This document shows, one piece after another, positions 24,735 to 32,866 of a stretch of 64,000 nt of DNA; positions within the stretch are counted from its first letter, which is position 1, and each line of letters opens with the position of its first letter. The stretch is from NCBI GenBank assembly GCA_019456145.1, contig VRUL01000015.1, forward strand, positions 52,189-116,188. Direction: 5' to 3'. Both the position numbers and the translations under genes were made by a program. The DNA comes from Planctomycetota bacterium. Its GTDB lineage: Bacteria; Planctomycetota; Phycisphaerae; Sedimentisphaerales; Anaerobacaceae. Under the pieces are notes generated by a model. The model was not told the origin of the DNA, made no database searches, and saw only the letters and a list, made by a program, of their open reading frames with translations.

Positions 24735-25658
24735 TTATCCTTCGAGAGATGCGAGGATTTTTTTTCCGCCGGCGGTTAGGAGGTCGTTGGCGATTTTTTC
24801 GGCGAGGGTCTCGGCGTCAACGGCGGGGCCGGTGATCTGGCGGCGGATGAAATTGGTGCCATCGACATTCGATATGAAAGCGGTGATTTCTATTTCATTT
24901 CCATCAATCTGTGCATAGGCTCCTACGGGTGCGTGACAGCCGCAGTGCATTGTGGTTAGAATCCTTCTTTCGGCGGAAGTGGTCGTTCTATTATCCTGGT
25001 CATCTATGGCGGCGATGAGATTGCATGTATCAGTATCATCGGCCCTGGTCTGAATGGCGAGCGCTCCCTGGGCGGGGGCGGGAATGAATTGGGCAGGGTC
25101 AAAACAGAAAGAGATTTTATCAGAGAGGTTTAGTCTTTCCAGGCCTGCGCGGGCCAGGACAATCGCATCAAATTTACCTTCTTCGAGGCGTTTTATTCTT
25201 GTTAAGACGTTACCTCTGATGTCGGCCGGGTGTAGGTCGGGCCTTAGATATCTTAACTGGGCGGCTCGTCGCAGACTTGAAGTGCCGATTTTGGCATCGC
25301 TGGGAAGCTGGTCGATGGAAGTAACGGGGCCGGCGGCTATCACGGAATCCTGGGGAAATTGCCGACGGCATACTGCGGCGATGGTCAGTCCCTTTTGGTA
25401 TTCGGTGGGCAGGTCCTTGAAGCTGTGGACGGCGAAGTCGGCTTGTTGGGCAAGGAGGGCATCTTCAAGTTGTGATGTAAAAAAGCCGGTGTCCTTGAGG
25501 GTCCATAAGGCGGTGCGCCTGTCCTGGTCGCCTGTTGTAGTTATTGTTTTGATGTCGATTTGGAGGCCGGGATGGATTTTTTTGAGCATGGAGCAGACTG
25601 TTTGCGTTTGAGCAATGGCGAGTTCACCGCCGCGAGTTGCACAGGTAAGAGTCTTCAT
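24735..25658 (-). CDS. hemC: Hydroxymethylbilane synthase (porphobilinogen deaminase)
   Basis: A 307-residue HemC, which polymerises four porphobilinogen molecules into hydroxymethylbilane. Motifs: CATRGGELAIAQTQ at the N-terminus, AVHSFKDLPTEYQKGL, GTSSLRRAAQLRYLRPDL, RGNVLTRIKRLEEGKFDAIV, LARAGLERL and APAQGALAIQTR. The dipyrromethane cofactor Cys is in MHCGCHAPVGAYAQ (~residues 243-256). Its product is the substrate of the HemD domain encoded 3.5 kb downstream on the same strand. In many genomes hemC directly precedes hemD, so the intervening plus-strand ATPase/TPR genes look inserted. Confidence 0.97.
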   Translation of the reverse strand: MKTLTCATRGGELAIAQTQTVCSMLKKIHPGLQIDIKTITTTGDQDRRTALWTLKDTGFFTSQLEDALLAQQADFAVHSFKDLPTEYQKGLTIAAVCRRQFPQDSVIAAGPVTSIDQLPSDAKIGTSSLRRAAQLRYLRPDLHPADIRGNVLTRIKRLEEGKFDAIVLARAGLERLNLSDKISFCFDPAQFIPAPAQGALAIQTRADDTDTCNLIAAIDDQDNRTTTSAERRILTTMHCGCHAPVGAYAQIDGNEIEITAFISNVDGTNFIRRQITGPAVDAETLAEKIANDLLTAGGKKILASLEG

Positions 25659-26035
25659 AGTCAGCTTTGCCGGCCTCCAGAGCGGAACATTTTGTTTATC
25701 AATTCAAGCATCCCTAATTTACTATTCAGCGTGCAATTGTATCGCTTTTATCTCCTGATTTTACGATTGTGATAAATTGTAAGCAAAGTAATTATAGATA
25801 TCAAGGGCAAAGACACAATACAGAGAATTTCGGCCGACTCATGGCTTTTGCATAGCAATAGTATCGCGTTGCGGCGAAAATCCTTGTAAATAATCGTCTT
25901 TTTGTCATAATCATTGTTGTATTGAGTCGCCGTCGTGTTGTGACGGCTAAAGGAAGCCCGGACAGAGCCGGGGATTAAACACAACTCCCAAATAAATTTG
26001 GGGGCTAAATAGAAAATAACTGAATTGGTTTGCAG
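25659..26035. other. Divergent region between hemC and resB
   Basis: About 375 bases with no gene. The left part is AT-rich and the right part (25929-26013) folds into hairpins with a potential pseudoknot, annotated separately as an RNA candidate. No consensus promoter was recognised, although both divergent promoters must be here. Confidence 0.4.
25929..26013 (+). ncRNA. Possible structured leader RNA upstream of resB
   Basis: Hairpin 1: GCCGTC (25929-25934), loop GTGTTGT, GACGGC (25942-25947). Spacer TAAAGGAAG. Hairpin 2: CCCGG (25957-25961), loop ACAGAG, CCGGG (25968-25972). Downstream ACAAC (25981-25985) can pair with GTTGT (25937-25941) in loop 1, a 5-bp pseudoknot. Hairpin 3: CCCAAAT/ATTTGGG (25987-26002). 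The series ends 23 bases before ATG 26036, where it could gate the ribosome. I do not recognise a known riboswitch class; it may also be a dispersed repeat, since the hairpin-3 part recurs at 46353-46380. Confidence 0.35.
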
Positions 26036-27073
26036 ATGGGCATAAAGGAAAGCTCTAAAAAGAAGTTTAAGCGTTTTGTGATGTGGGCTTGCCTTTTGCT
26101 TGTGATATTGTTAATCCTGGTTTCTGTCTATGGCGCATTTATAGGTGCAGAGCGTGCCCAAAAGTTCGTCAACACGCCGGCTTTGGCGGTTTACTGGTTT
26201 GCGTTCATACTTATATTAGCTGTCGGGCTTGTATTATTTCGCCGACTGGTTCGCGTCACGGGGCTTTTGCTGATACACGTTGGCGGTATCCTTGTTATCG
26301 CAGGTGCTCTGTGGGGCTCTGAAGCCGGGCATAAGCTCCAGAGTCGGCTATTTGGAATCGAGAAAATCCGAACAGGGCAAATGGTAATCTATGAGGGAGA
26401 ATCGGAGAACCATGTTCTGCTCGAACAGGGGCAGACGCCTAAGGAATTGCCCTTCTCGATACAACTGAATGACTTTCGATTAGAACATTATAAGCCGGCG
26501 TATCTACTGGTCGAAACCAGGGGGGGGCAAAGCTGGAAAGTTCCGGTTGAAGTGGGGGTGGAATTTTCTTTAGGCGACGATTTCGGTACGGTGACAATCA
26601 AACGAGCGTTCGAGAATTTCAAGATACGAATCGAGGGACAGGAAAGGAAAATCGCCGACGAGCCACAATCGGGGTACAATCCGGCACTGGAAGTTGAGAT
26701 TAGACAGCCAAACGGTGAGGCGGCGAGCAGATACGTCTTCGAGCGTTTCGGCGGACATGCGAATCCGGAAGATGAGTTTTTGCTGCGCTATGAAAGAGTT
26801 ATCAGTGACTACATAAGTGAGCTGGAGATAATTAAGGACGGCAAAGTTGCCGCGGCAAAGAACATCGAAGTGAACCACCCTCTTTACTTTGGCGGGTACC
26901 ATTTTTATCAGAATTCTTACGATGCTGAAAACGGACAATACACCGTTCTTATGGTTGTTTCCGATACGGGTCTGGGTCTGGTCTATGCAGGTTACGTGAT
27001 GTTGTGTGCCGGGGTTTTCTGGCATCTGTGGGTAAGAGGTGTGTTTGCAAGAAGAAAGCTAAAAGACAAATAG
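26036..27073 (+). CDS. resB: ResB/Ccs1-type cytochrome c biogenesis protein
   Basis: A 345-residue membrane protein of System II cytochrome c maturation. Transmembrane helices at ~residues 15-35, ~50-68 and ~75-93 flank a large periplasmic domain (~95-310), and a last helix sits at ~312-332 (VSDTGLGLVYAGYVMLCAGV). Typical ResB features include GGILVIAGALWG, IEVNHPLYFGGYHFYQNSYD and the final helix. With CcsA it delivers heme to apocytochrome CXXCH motifs outside the cytoplasm. ATG 26036 is chosen over TTG 26030 six bases earlier. It is immediately followed by ccsA (stop TAG abuts ATG). Confidence 0.85.
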   Translation: MGIKESSKKKFKRFVMWACLLLVILLILVSVYGAFIGAERAQKFVNTPALAVYWFAFILILAVGLVLFRRLVRVTGLLLIHVGGILVIAGALWGSEAGHKLQSRLFGIEKIRTGQMVIYEGESENHVLLEQGQTPKELPFSIQLNDFRLEHYKPAYLLVETRGGQSWKVPVEVGVEFSLGDDFGTVTIKRAFENFKIRIEGQERKIADEPQSGYNPALEVEIRQPNGEAASRYVFERFGGHANPEDEFLLRYERVISDYISELEIIKDGKVAAAKNIEVNHPLYFGGYHFYQNSYDAENGQYTVLMVVSDTGLGLVYAGYVMLCAGVFWHLWVRGVFARRKLKDK

Positions 27074-27865
27074 ATGGAAATTAAATACACATTTCAGGGT
27101 CTGCTGGTTTACATTGCTATGGGCACGTACTTTCTTGCGTTCGTGACGAGCTTGCTTCGGTGTCGAAAGGCCGGGCGGGTATTGTATTTGTTCGGATTTG
27201 TAATTGCGGCCCTGGCTTTCGGCTATCGCTGGTATGATGTACGGCATGTGCCGCTGCAGAACCTGTTCGAGGTATTTCTTTGCCTTGGGATGATTTATCC
27301 GGTTTCGTTATTTTGCCGCCGGGTGCTTCGTGTAGGCGGTGGCTGCGGTGACATGCTTATAGGAGTGATAGTGCTTTTTCCAGCGGGTTTTGTTTTTAAC
27401 GCTGAGCCGCAGCAACTGCCGCCCGCGCTTCAGAGCTGGCTGTTTGTGCCTCACGTTGCGGTCTATATGCTGTCATACGTTTTTATGGCCAAAGCGACTT
27501 TCCATGCCATGTGCCAACTGGCTGGCAAAGGCGCCGGTCCTGATGAGAAGCTGCTGGGGCCTGAAGAGGCAACGTACCGGATGATTTGTTTTGGATTCCC
27601 ATTGCTGACGTTGGGGCTTGTTCTCGGCAGCTGGTGGGGGAAAATTGCGTGGGGCGATTACTGGGGCTGGGACCCTAAGGAACTTTGGTCCCTGGCGTCG
27701 TTGCTGGTCTATGTCGGTTATTTTCATTTCCGCTATATGTTTGGTAAGAAACGGCCTCGTATTAACAGCACGTGGGCCATTGCAGGTATGGCGGTGATCG
27801 TTATAACTTTGCTGTGGGTGAACCTGTCCAGGATTTTCTCCGGTTTGCACAGCTACGCAACGTGA
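27074..27865 (+). CDS. ccsA: CcsA/ResC-type cytochrome c assembly protein
   Basis: A 263-residue polytopic membrane protein with about eight helices and the tryptophan-rich heme-handling motif WGDYWGWDPKELWSL (~residues 193-207), flanked by conserved His residues (His127 region LFVPHVAVY and GLHSYAT at the C-terminus). This is the heme-channel subunit of System II, partner of ResB. ATG directly abuts the resB stop. Placed next to the siroheme/heme block, it consumes the final product, suggesting clustered heme supply and use. Confidence 0.93.
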   Translation: MEIKYTFQGLLVYIAMGTYFLAFVTSLLRCRKAGRVLYLFGFVIAALAFGYRWYDVRHVPLQNLFEVFLCLGMIYPVSLFCRRVLRVGGGCGDMLIGVIVLFPAGFVFNAEPQQLPPALQSWLFVPHVAVYMLSYVFMAKATFHAMCQLAGKGAGPDEKLLGPEEATYRMICFGFPLLTLGLVLGSWWGKIAWGDYWGWDPKELWSLASLLVYVGYFHFRYMFGKKRPRINSTWAIAGMAVIVITLLWVNLSRIFSGLHSYAT

Positions 27866-27916
27866 CACTCGACTTTTACACCGTTTTAGGGCTGAATATA
27901 AATATGTTACGTCGCG

Positions 27917-28057
27917 ATGCGAGTGAAGGTATCCGAGGGCGACCGCGGAGCGGGAGTGACAGCCGGCATGCAACAGGAGGGCCAGGAAATTCGCGTTACC
28001 ATAAAGAGTCCTGAGAATCGAGAGGTTAGCTGGGAGGTTGGCTTCGAAAAATCGTAG
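27917..28057 (+). pseudogene. Short ORF, possibly the tail of a lost gene
   Basis: A 46-residue ORF in the gap after ccsA whose last half (EIRVTIKSPENREVSWEVGF) reads like the final beta-strands of a secreted enzyme domain. There is no SD and the frame is closed just upstream by a TAA at 27899. Nothing else is seen in this 260-base gap. It may be chance. Confidence 0.2.
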
Positions 28058-28128
28058 TCGTGATAATATAATTGTGATGTTTTGATTCGATAGATTTGAA
28101 AAAATAAATAGTTTAGGTCTGATTAATT

Positions 28129-29631
28129 ATGGAATATATGAATCGAAGAAAGTTTATCAAGGCAAGTATAAGCGCAAGTCTAATGGGAAGCGCGACATTT
28201 GGGCAGACGAAAGGACGCGGGGACAAGCGAAAATCGAAACGGCCTAATATATTGTGGATTATGATGGATGACGGGCGGGCTGATGCGGTCGGATGCTATG
28301 GCAAGAGTTGGGCGAAAACACCGAATATGGACCGGATTGCAAGTCAGGGCGTTTGGTTTGAGACGGCGATTGTGCAGAATCCGGTTTGTGTGCCATCGAG
28401 AAAATCCATGAAATCAGGTCACTATCCTCATACCTTCGGGCTTACAGCTATGGGAAAGCCTGCCGGTGTCACTCCGGCCTATATGAAAAAAGCGGAGCCG
28501 AATGTTGATAACCTGGTGAACTGCTGGAAACAAGTCGGAATCAATCCGGTCAATGTCGGTAAGCGTCACGCCTATCAAAAAGACTGGATAAGCAAGGGTG
28601 ACAGAGGCGCATTGATAGATTTCTTAGGCAATCCGAAGGGGGCCAAGGCCAAAGATAAATTCGAGAAGAGCAAAAACGAGTATGGAAAAGTTAATATCAA
28701 GACGCACCGGTGGATGATAGGAGGGGTGGTGCCGTTTGCTCCGGAAGAAACGCAGACTTGGCGATTAGGCGACCTTGGGGTGGAGACCTTAAAAGAATTA
28801 GCGGCAGGGGAAGAGCCGTTTTTTCTGCGAGTATCCTTTCATGCACCCCATGTTCCCTGCCGGGTTCCGCGTGAGTTTTTTATTGACCCCGAAAAAATCA
28901 CACTGCCTCTGCCAACCGAAGAGGAATTAAAGAACAAGCCACGCTTTGAGCGTGAGAACCTCCATATTTATGCGGGTGGCCTTGATTTGACGAAGGAGCA
29001 AATCGGGATTTGCCGGGGGACATACTACGGGATGGTATCGCTGGTAGATGCTCAGGTCGGCAGATTAGTGGAATGTCTTAAAGAGGCCGGCTTGTTAAAT
29101 AACACTATTATCGCCATCAATTCGGACCAGGGATTTCAATTGGGCGAGCACGGGCTGTGGAAGAAACGTGTCTTTTACGAGCAAAACGTATGCGTGCCTT
29201 TCATTATGAGCTGTCCCGGACTTCTGCCGTCAGGTAAGGTCATCGATGAGCCTGTCGAGATGATAGACTTTATGCCGACTTTGATGGAGTTGAGCGGGAT
29301 AGATGTGCCGCGTTCTATCCGCGGGCGGAGTCTTATGCCGCTGATACGAGGTGAGATAAGTGAATGGAGGCCGGCCTGCTTTTCTGAGATTGATCACAGC
29401 TACTCTATGTATGAAGAACTTCGGGAAGGAAGCGGGCGACGTGTGATGGTGCGAACGAAGGAATGGAAACTGATATATTTTATGGATGAACGCGTCGCAG
29501 ATAAAGACGGGGCCTTGTATAATTTGAAAAGGGACAAGGACGAAAAAGAGAATCTTTACAATAAACCGCGGTATAAGCGTATAATAAAGCGGCTTGAAAG
29601 TCTGGCGGAAAAATGGGACAAAGAAAAATAA
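28129..29631 (+). CDS. Tat-exported Cys-type sulfatase
   Basis: A 500-residue sulfatase. It begins with a twin-arginine signal (MNRRKFIKASISASLMG), so it is exported folded. Active-site features: ILWIMMDDGRADAVGCYG with metal-binding Asp47-Asp48, the formylglycine motif VCVPSR (Cys87, to be oxidised to FGly), HAPHVPCR, and NSDQGFQLGEHGLWKK with metal-binding Asp and His. The enzyme cleaves sulfate esters from polysaccharides or glycans; substrate is unknown. No maturase (anSME or FGE) is in the window. A DUF4838 protein and a lipoprotein follow on the same strand, suggesting a sulfated-glycan degradation cluster. Either ATG 28129 or ATG 28138 may be used. Confidence 0.94.
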   Translation: MEYMNRRKFIKASISASLMGSATFGQTKGRGDKRKSKRPNILWIMMDDGRADAVGCYGKSWAKTPNMDRIASQGVWFETAIVQNPVCVPSRKSMKSGHYPHTFGLTAMGKPAGVTPAYMKKAEPNVDNLVNCWKQVGINPVNVGKRHAYQKDWISKGDRGALIDFLGNPKGAKAKDKFEKSKNEYGKVNIKTHRWMIGGVVPFAPEETQTWRLGDLGVETLKELAAGEEPFFLRVSFHAPHVPCRVPREFFIDPEKITLPLPTEEELKNKPRFERENLHIYAGGLDLTKEQIGICRGTYYGMVSLVDAQVGRLVECLKEAGLLNNTIIAINSDQGFQLGEHGLWKKRVFYEQNVCVPFIMSCPGLLPSGKVIDEPVEMIDFMPTLMELSGIDVPRSIRGRSLMPLIRGEISEWRPACFSEIDHSYSMYEELREGSGRRVMVRTKEWKLIYFMDERVADKDGALYNLKRDKDEKENLYNKPRYKRIIKRLESLAEKWDKEK

Positions 29632-29668
29632 CCGCCCAGAACACTTTACCATTGAAGGAGGTCAGGTA

Positions 29669-31471
29669 ATGCTATCACAAAAAGAAAGAATCGTGTTACT
29701 GTTTGCTGTTGTTATCTTTTTGGGTTTGTGCGCAGCCGTGCAGGTAAATGCGTTGACTATTGCCGAAAACGGCGTGGCAAAAGCGGTCATAGTTGTCGCA
29801 CCGGACAGTCCAGAGCCGGAGCGTCACGCGGCGGCGGAGTTGGCTGAGTTTCTGCATCAGATAACCGGCGCCAAATTTGAGATAGTATACGGTGCCGGGG
29901 GCGGCAAGGGGCGGATTTTTGTGGGGCCAGCAGGCACTAAACCGGCTAACCCTGAATTTTCCACGGACGGTCTTGGCAGTGATGGGATAATTATCCGCAC
30001 AGTGGGGCCCGATTTGATTCTGGCAGGGGGGCAGCCGCGCGGGACGCTATATGCGGTTTATACATTTTTAGAAGACTATGTCGGCTGTCGATGGTGGTCA
30101 TCTAAAGTAAGCAGGATTCCAAAAAAGCAGACGCTTAAAGTGGGCAAGCTCAATATCCGCTATGTGCCACCATTAGAATACCGGGAGTCGTTCTGGTTTG
30201 ACGCCTTCGATGGGGACTGGGCGGTGCGGAACAAGAGCAATGGAAACTCTGAGAGGCTGGACGCCAAACGCGGTGGCAAGCATAGCTATCAAGGATTTGT
30301 ACATACATTCTTTCCACTGATTCGGCCTCAAACATACTTTAAGGACCATCCCGAATGGTTCAGTGAAATCGACGGTAAGCGCAAACATGAGCGGGCCCAA
30401 TTGTGCCTGACAAACGAGGAGATGCGCAAGGAACTGGTCAAGAACCTTAAAGCGAGGCTGCGAAGCAATCCCGCGGCGACGATTGCGTCGGTTTCTCAGA
30501 ATGACTGGCACGGATATTGTCAATGTAGTAAATGCGCTGCTGTCGATAAAGAAGAAGGCAGCCCGGCCGGGTCTCTGCTTCGATTTGTGAATGCAGTCGC
30601 GGCTGATATCGAGGAGGAATTTCCCAACGTAGCTATCAGCACACTTGCGTACCAGTACACGCGCAAGCCGCCGAAACATGTTAAGCCGCGAGACAACGTT
30701 ATCGTTCGTCTTTGCAGTATCGAGTGTTCGTTCAGCAAACCACTTAGCGACGAGCGGAACAAAAAGTTCCGGGACGATATCATCGGCTGGTCTAAGGTTT
30801 GTAATCGGCTTTATATATGGGACTACACTACGGATTTCAGACATTATGTTATGCCGCACCCTAACCTGCGGGTCCTTGGGCCGAACGTTAAGTTCTTCGT
30901 GGACCACAACGTTAAAGGGATTTTCGAACAGGGAGCATATCAATCGTACGGTTCGGAGATGGCTGAGCTTAGGGCGTGGGTATTAGCGAAGCTGTTGTGG
31001 GAGCCGAAGCGGGATGGGCAAAAGTTGATAGATGAGTTCATCGATGGTTATTACGGCCAGGCCGGCCCAGGTATTCAGGCGTATCTGAAGGTGACACATG
31101 ATGCGGTCGAAGCGAGTGGTGAGCATCTCGGCTGCTTTTCACAGCATACGGCGAAATTTCTTTCGCTTGAGACACTCAGCAAAGGATGGGGACATTTGAA
31201 GGCCGCCGAAGAAGCTGTAAAGAACAATCCTGCACTTCATTTTCGGGTCCAGGTCGCGCAGCTTCCCGTGATGTACGTTTTTATGATGCGGTGGGACGAG
31301 ATGCGGGACAAGGCGCAGGCAGCGAGTGCGAATTGGCCGATGCCCGAGACAATTAAAGAGACATACGAGCGGTTTTTGGAAGTCGCCAAGAAAAAGAACG
31401 TCACAAGGCTTAACGAATGGAGCCAGGGCTTCGGCGTTCTTGACGAGGCAGTGAAACGGGCCAAGAAATAA
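29669..31471 (+). CDS. Exported DUF4838-type protein (GH67/alpha-glucuronidase-like fold)
   Basis: A 600-residue protein starting at ATG 29669 after a strong AAGGAGGT. A signal peptide (KERIVLLFAVVIFLGLCAAV) is followed by an N-terminal GH67/GH20b-like domain (~30-150; PERHAAAELAEFLHQITGA, DLILAGGQPRGTLYAVYTFL) and a central TIM-barrel-like domain of the DUF4838 type (~160-480) with VSQNDWHGYCQCSKCAAVD and ISTLAYQYTRKPP, ending in a helical region. Proteins with this build are usually found in polysaccharide utilisation loci and may bind or cleave uronic-acid-containing or sulfated glycans. The catalytic residue is not identified. It follows the sulfatase by 37 bases, so they are probably one operon. 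Confidence 0.85.
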   Translation: MLSQKERIVLLFAVVIFLGLCAAVQVNALTIAENGVAKAVIVVAPDSPEPERHAAAELAEFLHQITGAKFEIVYGAGGGKGRIFVGPAGTKPANPEFSTDGLGSDGIIIRTVGPDLILAGGQPRGTLYAVYTFLEDYVGCRWWSSKVSRIPKKQTLKVGKLNIRYVPPLEYRESFWFDAFDGDWAVRNKSNGNSERLDAKRGGKHSYQGFVHTFFPLIRPQTYFKDHPEWFSEIDGKRKHERAQLCLTNEEMRKELVKNLKARLRSNPAATIASVSQNDWHGYCQCSKCAAVDKEEGSPAGSLLRFVNAVAADIEEEFPNVAISTLAYQYTRKPPKHVKPRDNVIVRLCSIECSFSKPLSDERNKKFRDDIIGWSKVCNRLYIWDYTTDFRHYVMPHPNLRVLGPNVKFFVDHNVKGIFEQGAYQSYGSEMAELRAWVLAKLLWEPKRDGQKLIDEFIDGYYGQAGPGIQAYLKVTHDAVEASGEHLGCFSQHTAKFLSLETLSKGWGHLKAAEEAVKNNPALHFRVQVAQLPVMYVFMMRWDEMRDKAQAASANWPMPETIKETYERFLEVAKKKNVTRLNEWSQGFGVLDEAVKRAKK

Positions 31472-31589
31472 TGAAATCAGAAAAGGTGCTTGAACGCGAT
31501 AAAAAGTGGGTATAACATGACATATGGCGCAAAAGATAATAAGGTCTGACGCGGTTATCTTTGGAACATAAACTTTTGGGTTTAGAATA

Positions 31590-32387
31590 ATGCGAAAGTA
31601 CATTGAAAGTTTGATTCGCTTGATTCGTGTGAGCCTGCCAATGAGTGCTATGATCCTGGCTGGATGCGGGGCACCTCAAAGCTTTTATTCATATAAAGAA
31701 CAGACCCGCAAAGAGTGGATCGCAGCGATCTCAGGCTGGCGTAGAAAAGCAATTGTAAGCACCGGGCACGATGAAGGAACAGCCGGAGGGGGATTTAGTG
31801 ACTTCGCTCAAAGTTTTATTCCTTGTAGTGATATAATCAACGCCGTGGAGTTAACCACATACCCAGTCAAAGCAGCCGGATGGATCAGGGTGGACTTAGC
31901 CAAAGACGAAAATGGAAGACCCGGAAAGGTACTTTCCCGCACCTGGTTGAGAGTTGAAACCGATTGCCCCGCCGGACACAGCAGCTTCATGACTTTCGAT
32001 GTCCCAAACGTCAAAGTCGATCCCGAAGGCGTATATTGGATAACCTTTAACGAGTTTGTGGACGAAGAGTATGTGGGCAAATGGGGCACATCTATGGTGA
32101 CAAACACAGGCTTCTCGAAAGACGACACCTATCAAGGTGGAAAACTAATTGTCGGAAATCACCGTGGGACACATGAATCCGGAGATTCCAAGTTCCGCAT
32201 TATTTCAAAGTGTGGGACTTTACCAACTTTGCGTAAGGCGTCTCGCGGCGAGCGACAGACGCTACCAGCAAAGCAGTTTCAGGAAGCGTCGTGGTCAAAT
32301 GCCTCAATCAAATGGTGCGAATATGTCCTTGAAAAACAGGAAGCCCAAGAACATAGTTCCTATGAAAAAATAAAAAGACAGCGATAA
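31590..32387 (+). CDS. Lipoprotein with beta-sandwich domain, unknown function
   Basis: A 265-residue predicted lipoprotein: signal helix VSLPMSAMILAGCG with lipobox AGC (~residue 26). The body (~60-205) is beta-rich (SDFAQSFIPCSDIINAVELT, AGWIRVDLAKDENGRPGKVL, VYWITFNEFVDEEYVGKWG) and resembles choice-of-anchor or carbohydrate-binding beta-sandwich domains, in which FxP and GWxRVDL-type strands are common. The last ~55 residues are charged and low in structure. No enzymatic motif. Position after the sulfatase and DUF4838 genes suggests a glycan-binding surface component. Confidence 0.7.
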   Translation: MRKYIESLIRLIRVSLPMSAMILAGCGAPQSFYSYKEQTRKEWIAAISGWRRKAIVSTGHDEGTAGGGFSDFAQSFIPCSDIINAVELTTYPVKAAGWIRVDLAKDENGRPGKVLSRTWLRVETDCPAGHSSFMTFDVPNVKVDPEGVYWITFNEFVDEEYVGKWGTSMVTNTGFSKDDTYQGGKLIVGNHRGTHESGDSKFRIISKCGTLPTLRKASRGERQTLPAKQFQEASWSNASIKWCEYVLEKQEAQEHSSYEKIKRQR

Positions 32388-32574
32388 ATTTCGGGTTGTA
32401 AATACGAAAGGGCCGGACCCCCGTTTTGGCGGGAACGACATATGTGATTATCATCCAATCCGTTGGCCAGATATCAGGATGACCTAACAGCAAGTTACGG
32501 CTTTCTGAAAAGCGTACTGATGCGGGCCAAGAAGTAACTACGGTGCAAGAACAACACAGGCCAAAGAAAGTCTT

Positions 32575-32733
32575 AGAGCCTATAACAAAATGACTCTGTA
32601 TTCAAGCGGCTTGTTTTCCGTCCTGACGGCGTCAGGCTGTATCGACAATGCTTTGGCATTGCCTGTTTCGCCTTCCTTGCAGGACAAAAAAACGCTCGCT
32701 TTCGGAACAACGATTCATTTTGTTAGAGACTCT
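32575..32733 (+). mobile_element. 159-bp palindromic MITE-like element, copy 2
   Basis: Same length and orientation as 16061-16219 with four substitutions (about 97% identity), including the same terminal inverted repeats. The rest of the ~190 bases before it (32388-32574) holds no gene. It ends 16 bases before the -35 box of the aminopeptidase promoter. Flanks of the two copies differ, supporting separate insertion events. Confidence 0.8.
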
Positions 32734-32749
32734 TTCTTAATATTTTGAC

Positions 32750-32778
32750 TTGATTATTTTGCGGGTTTGTGGTATATT
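32750..32778 (+). promoter_or_regulatory. Sigma70-type promoter for the M1 aminopeptidase
   Basis: TTGATT - 17 bases - TATATT, both five of six matches, 88 bases before the start codon. The MITE copy lies immediately upstream. Confidence 0.5.
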
Positions 32779-32866
32779 ATAGCAATTCACGATGGGAAAC
32801 TGACCTGGAAGTCGTTGTTTACGAAATTCCAGGATTATACCTCATAATCAAGGAAGGAGGAGTTAC

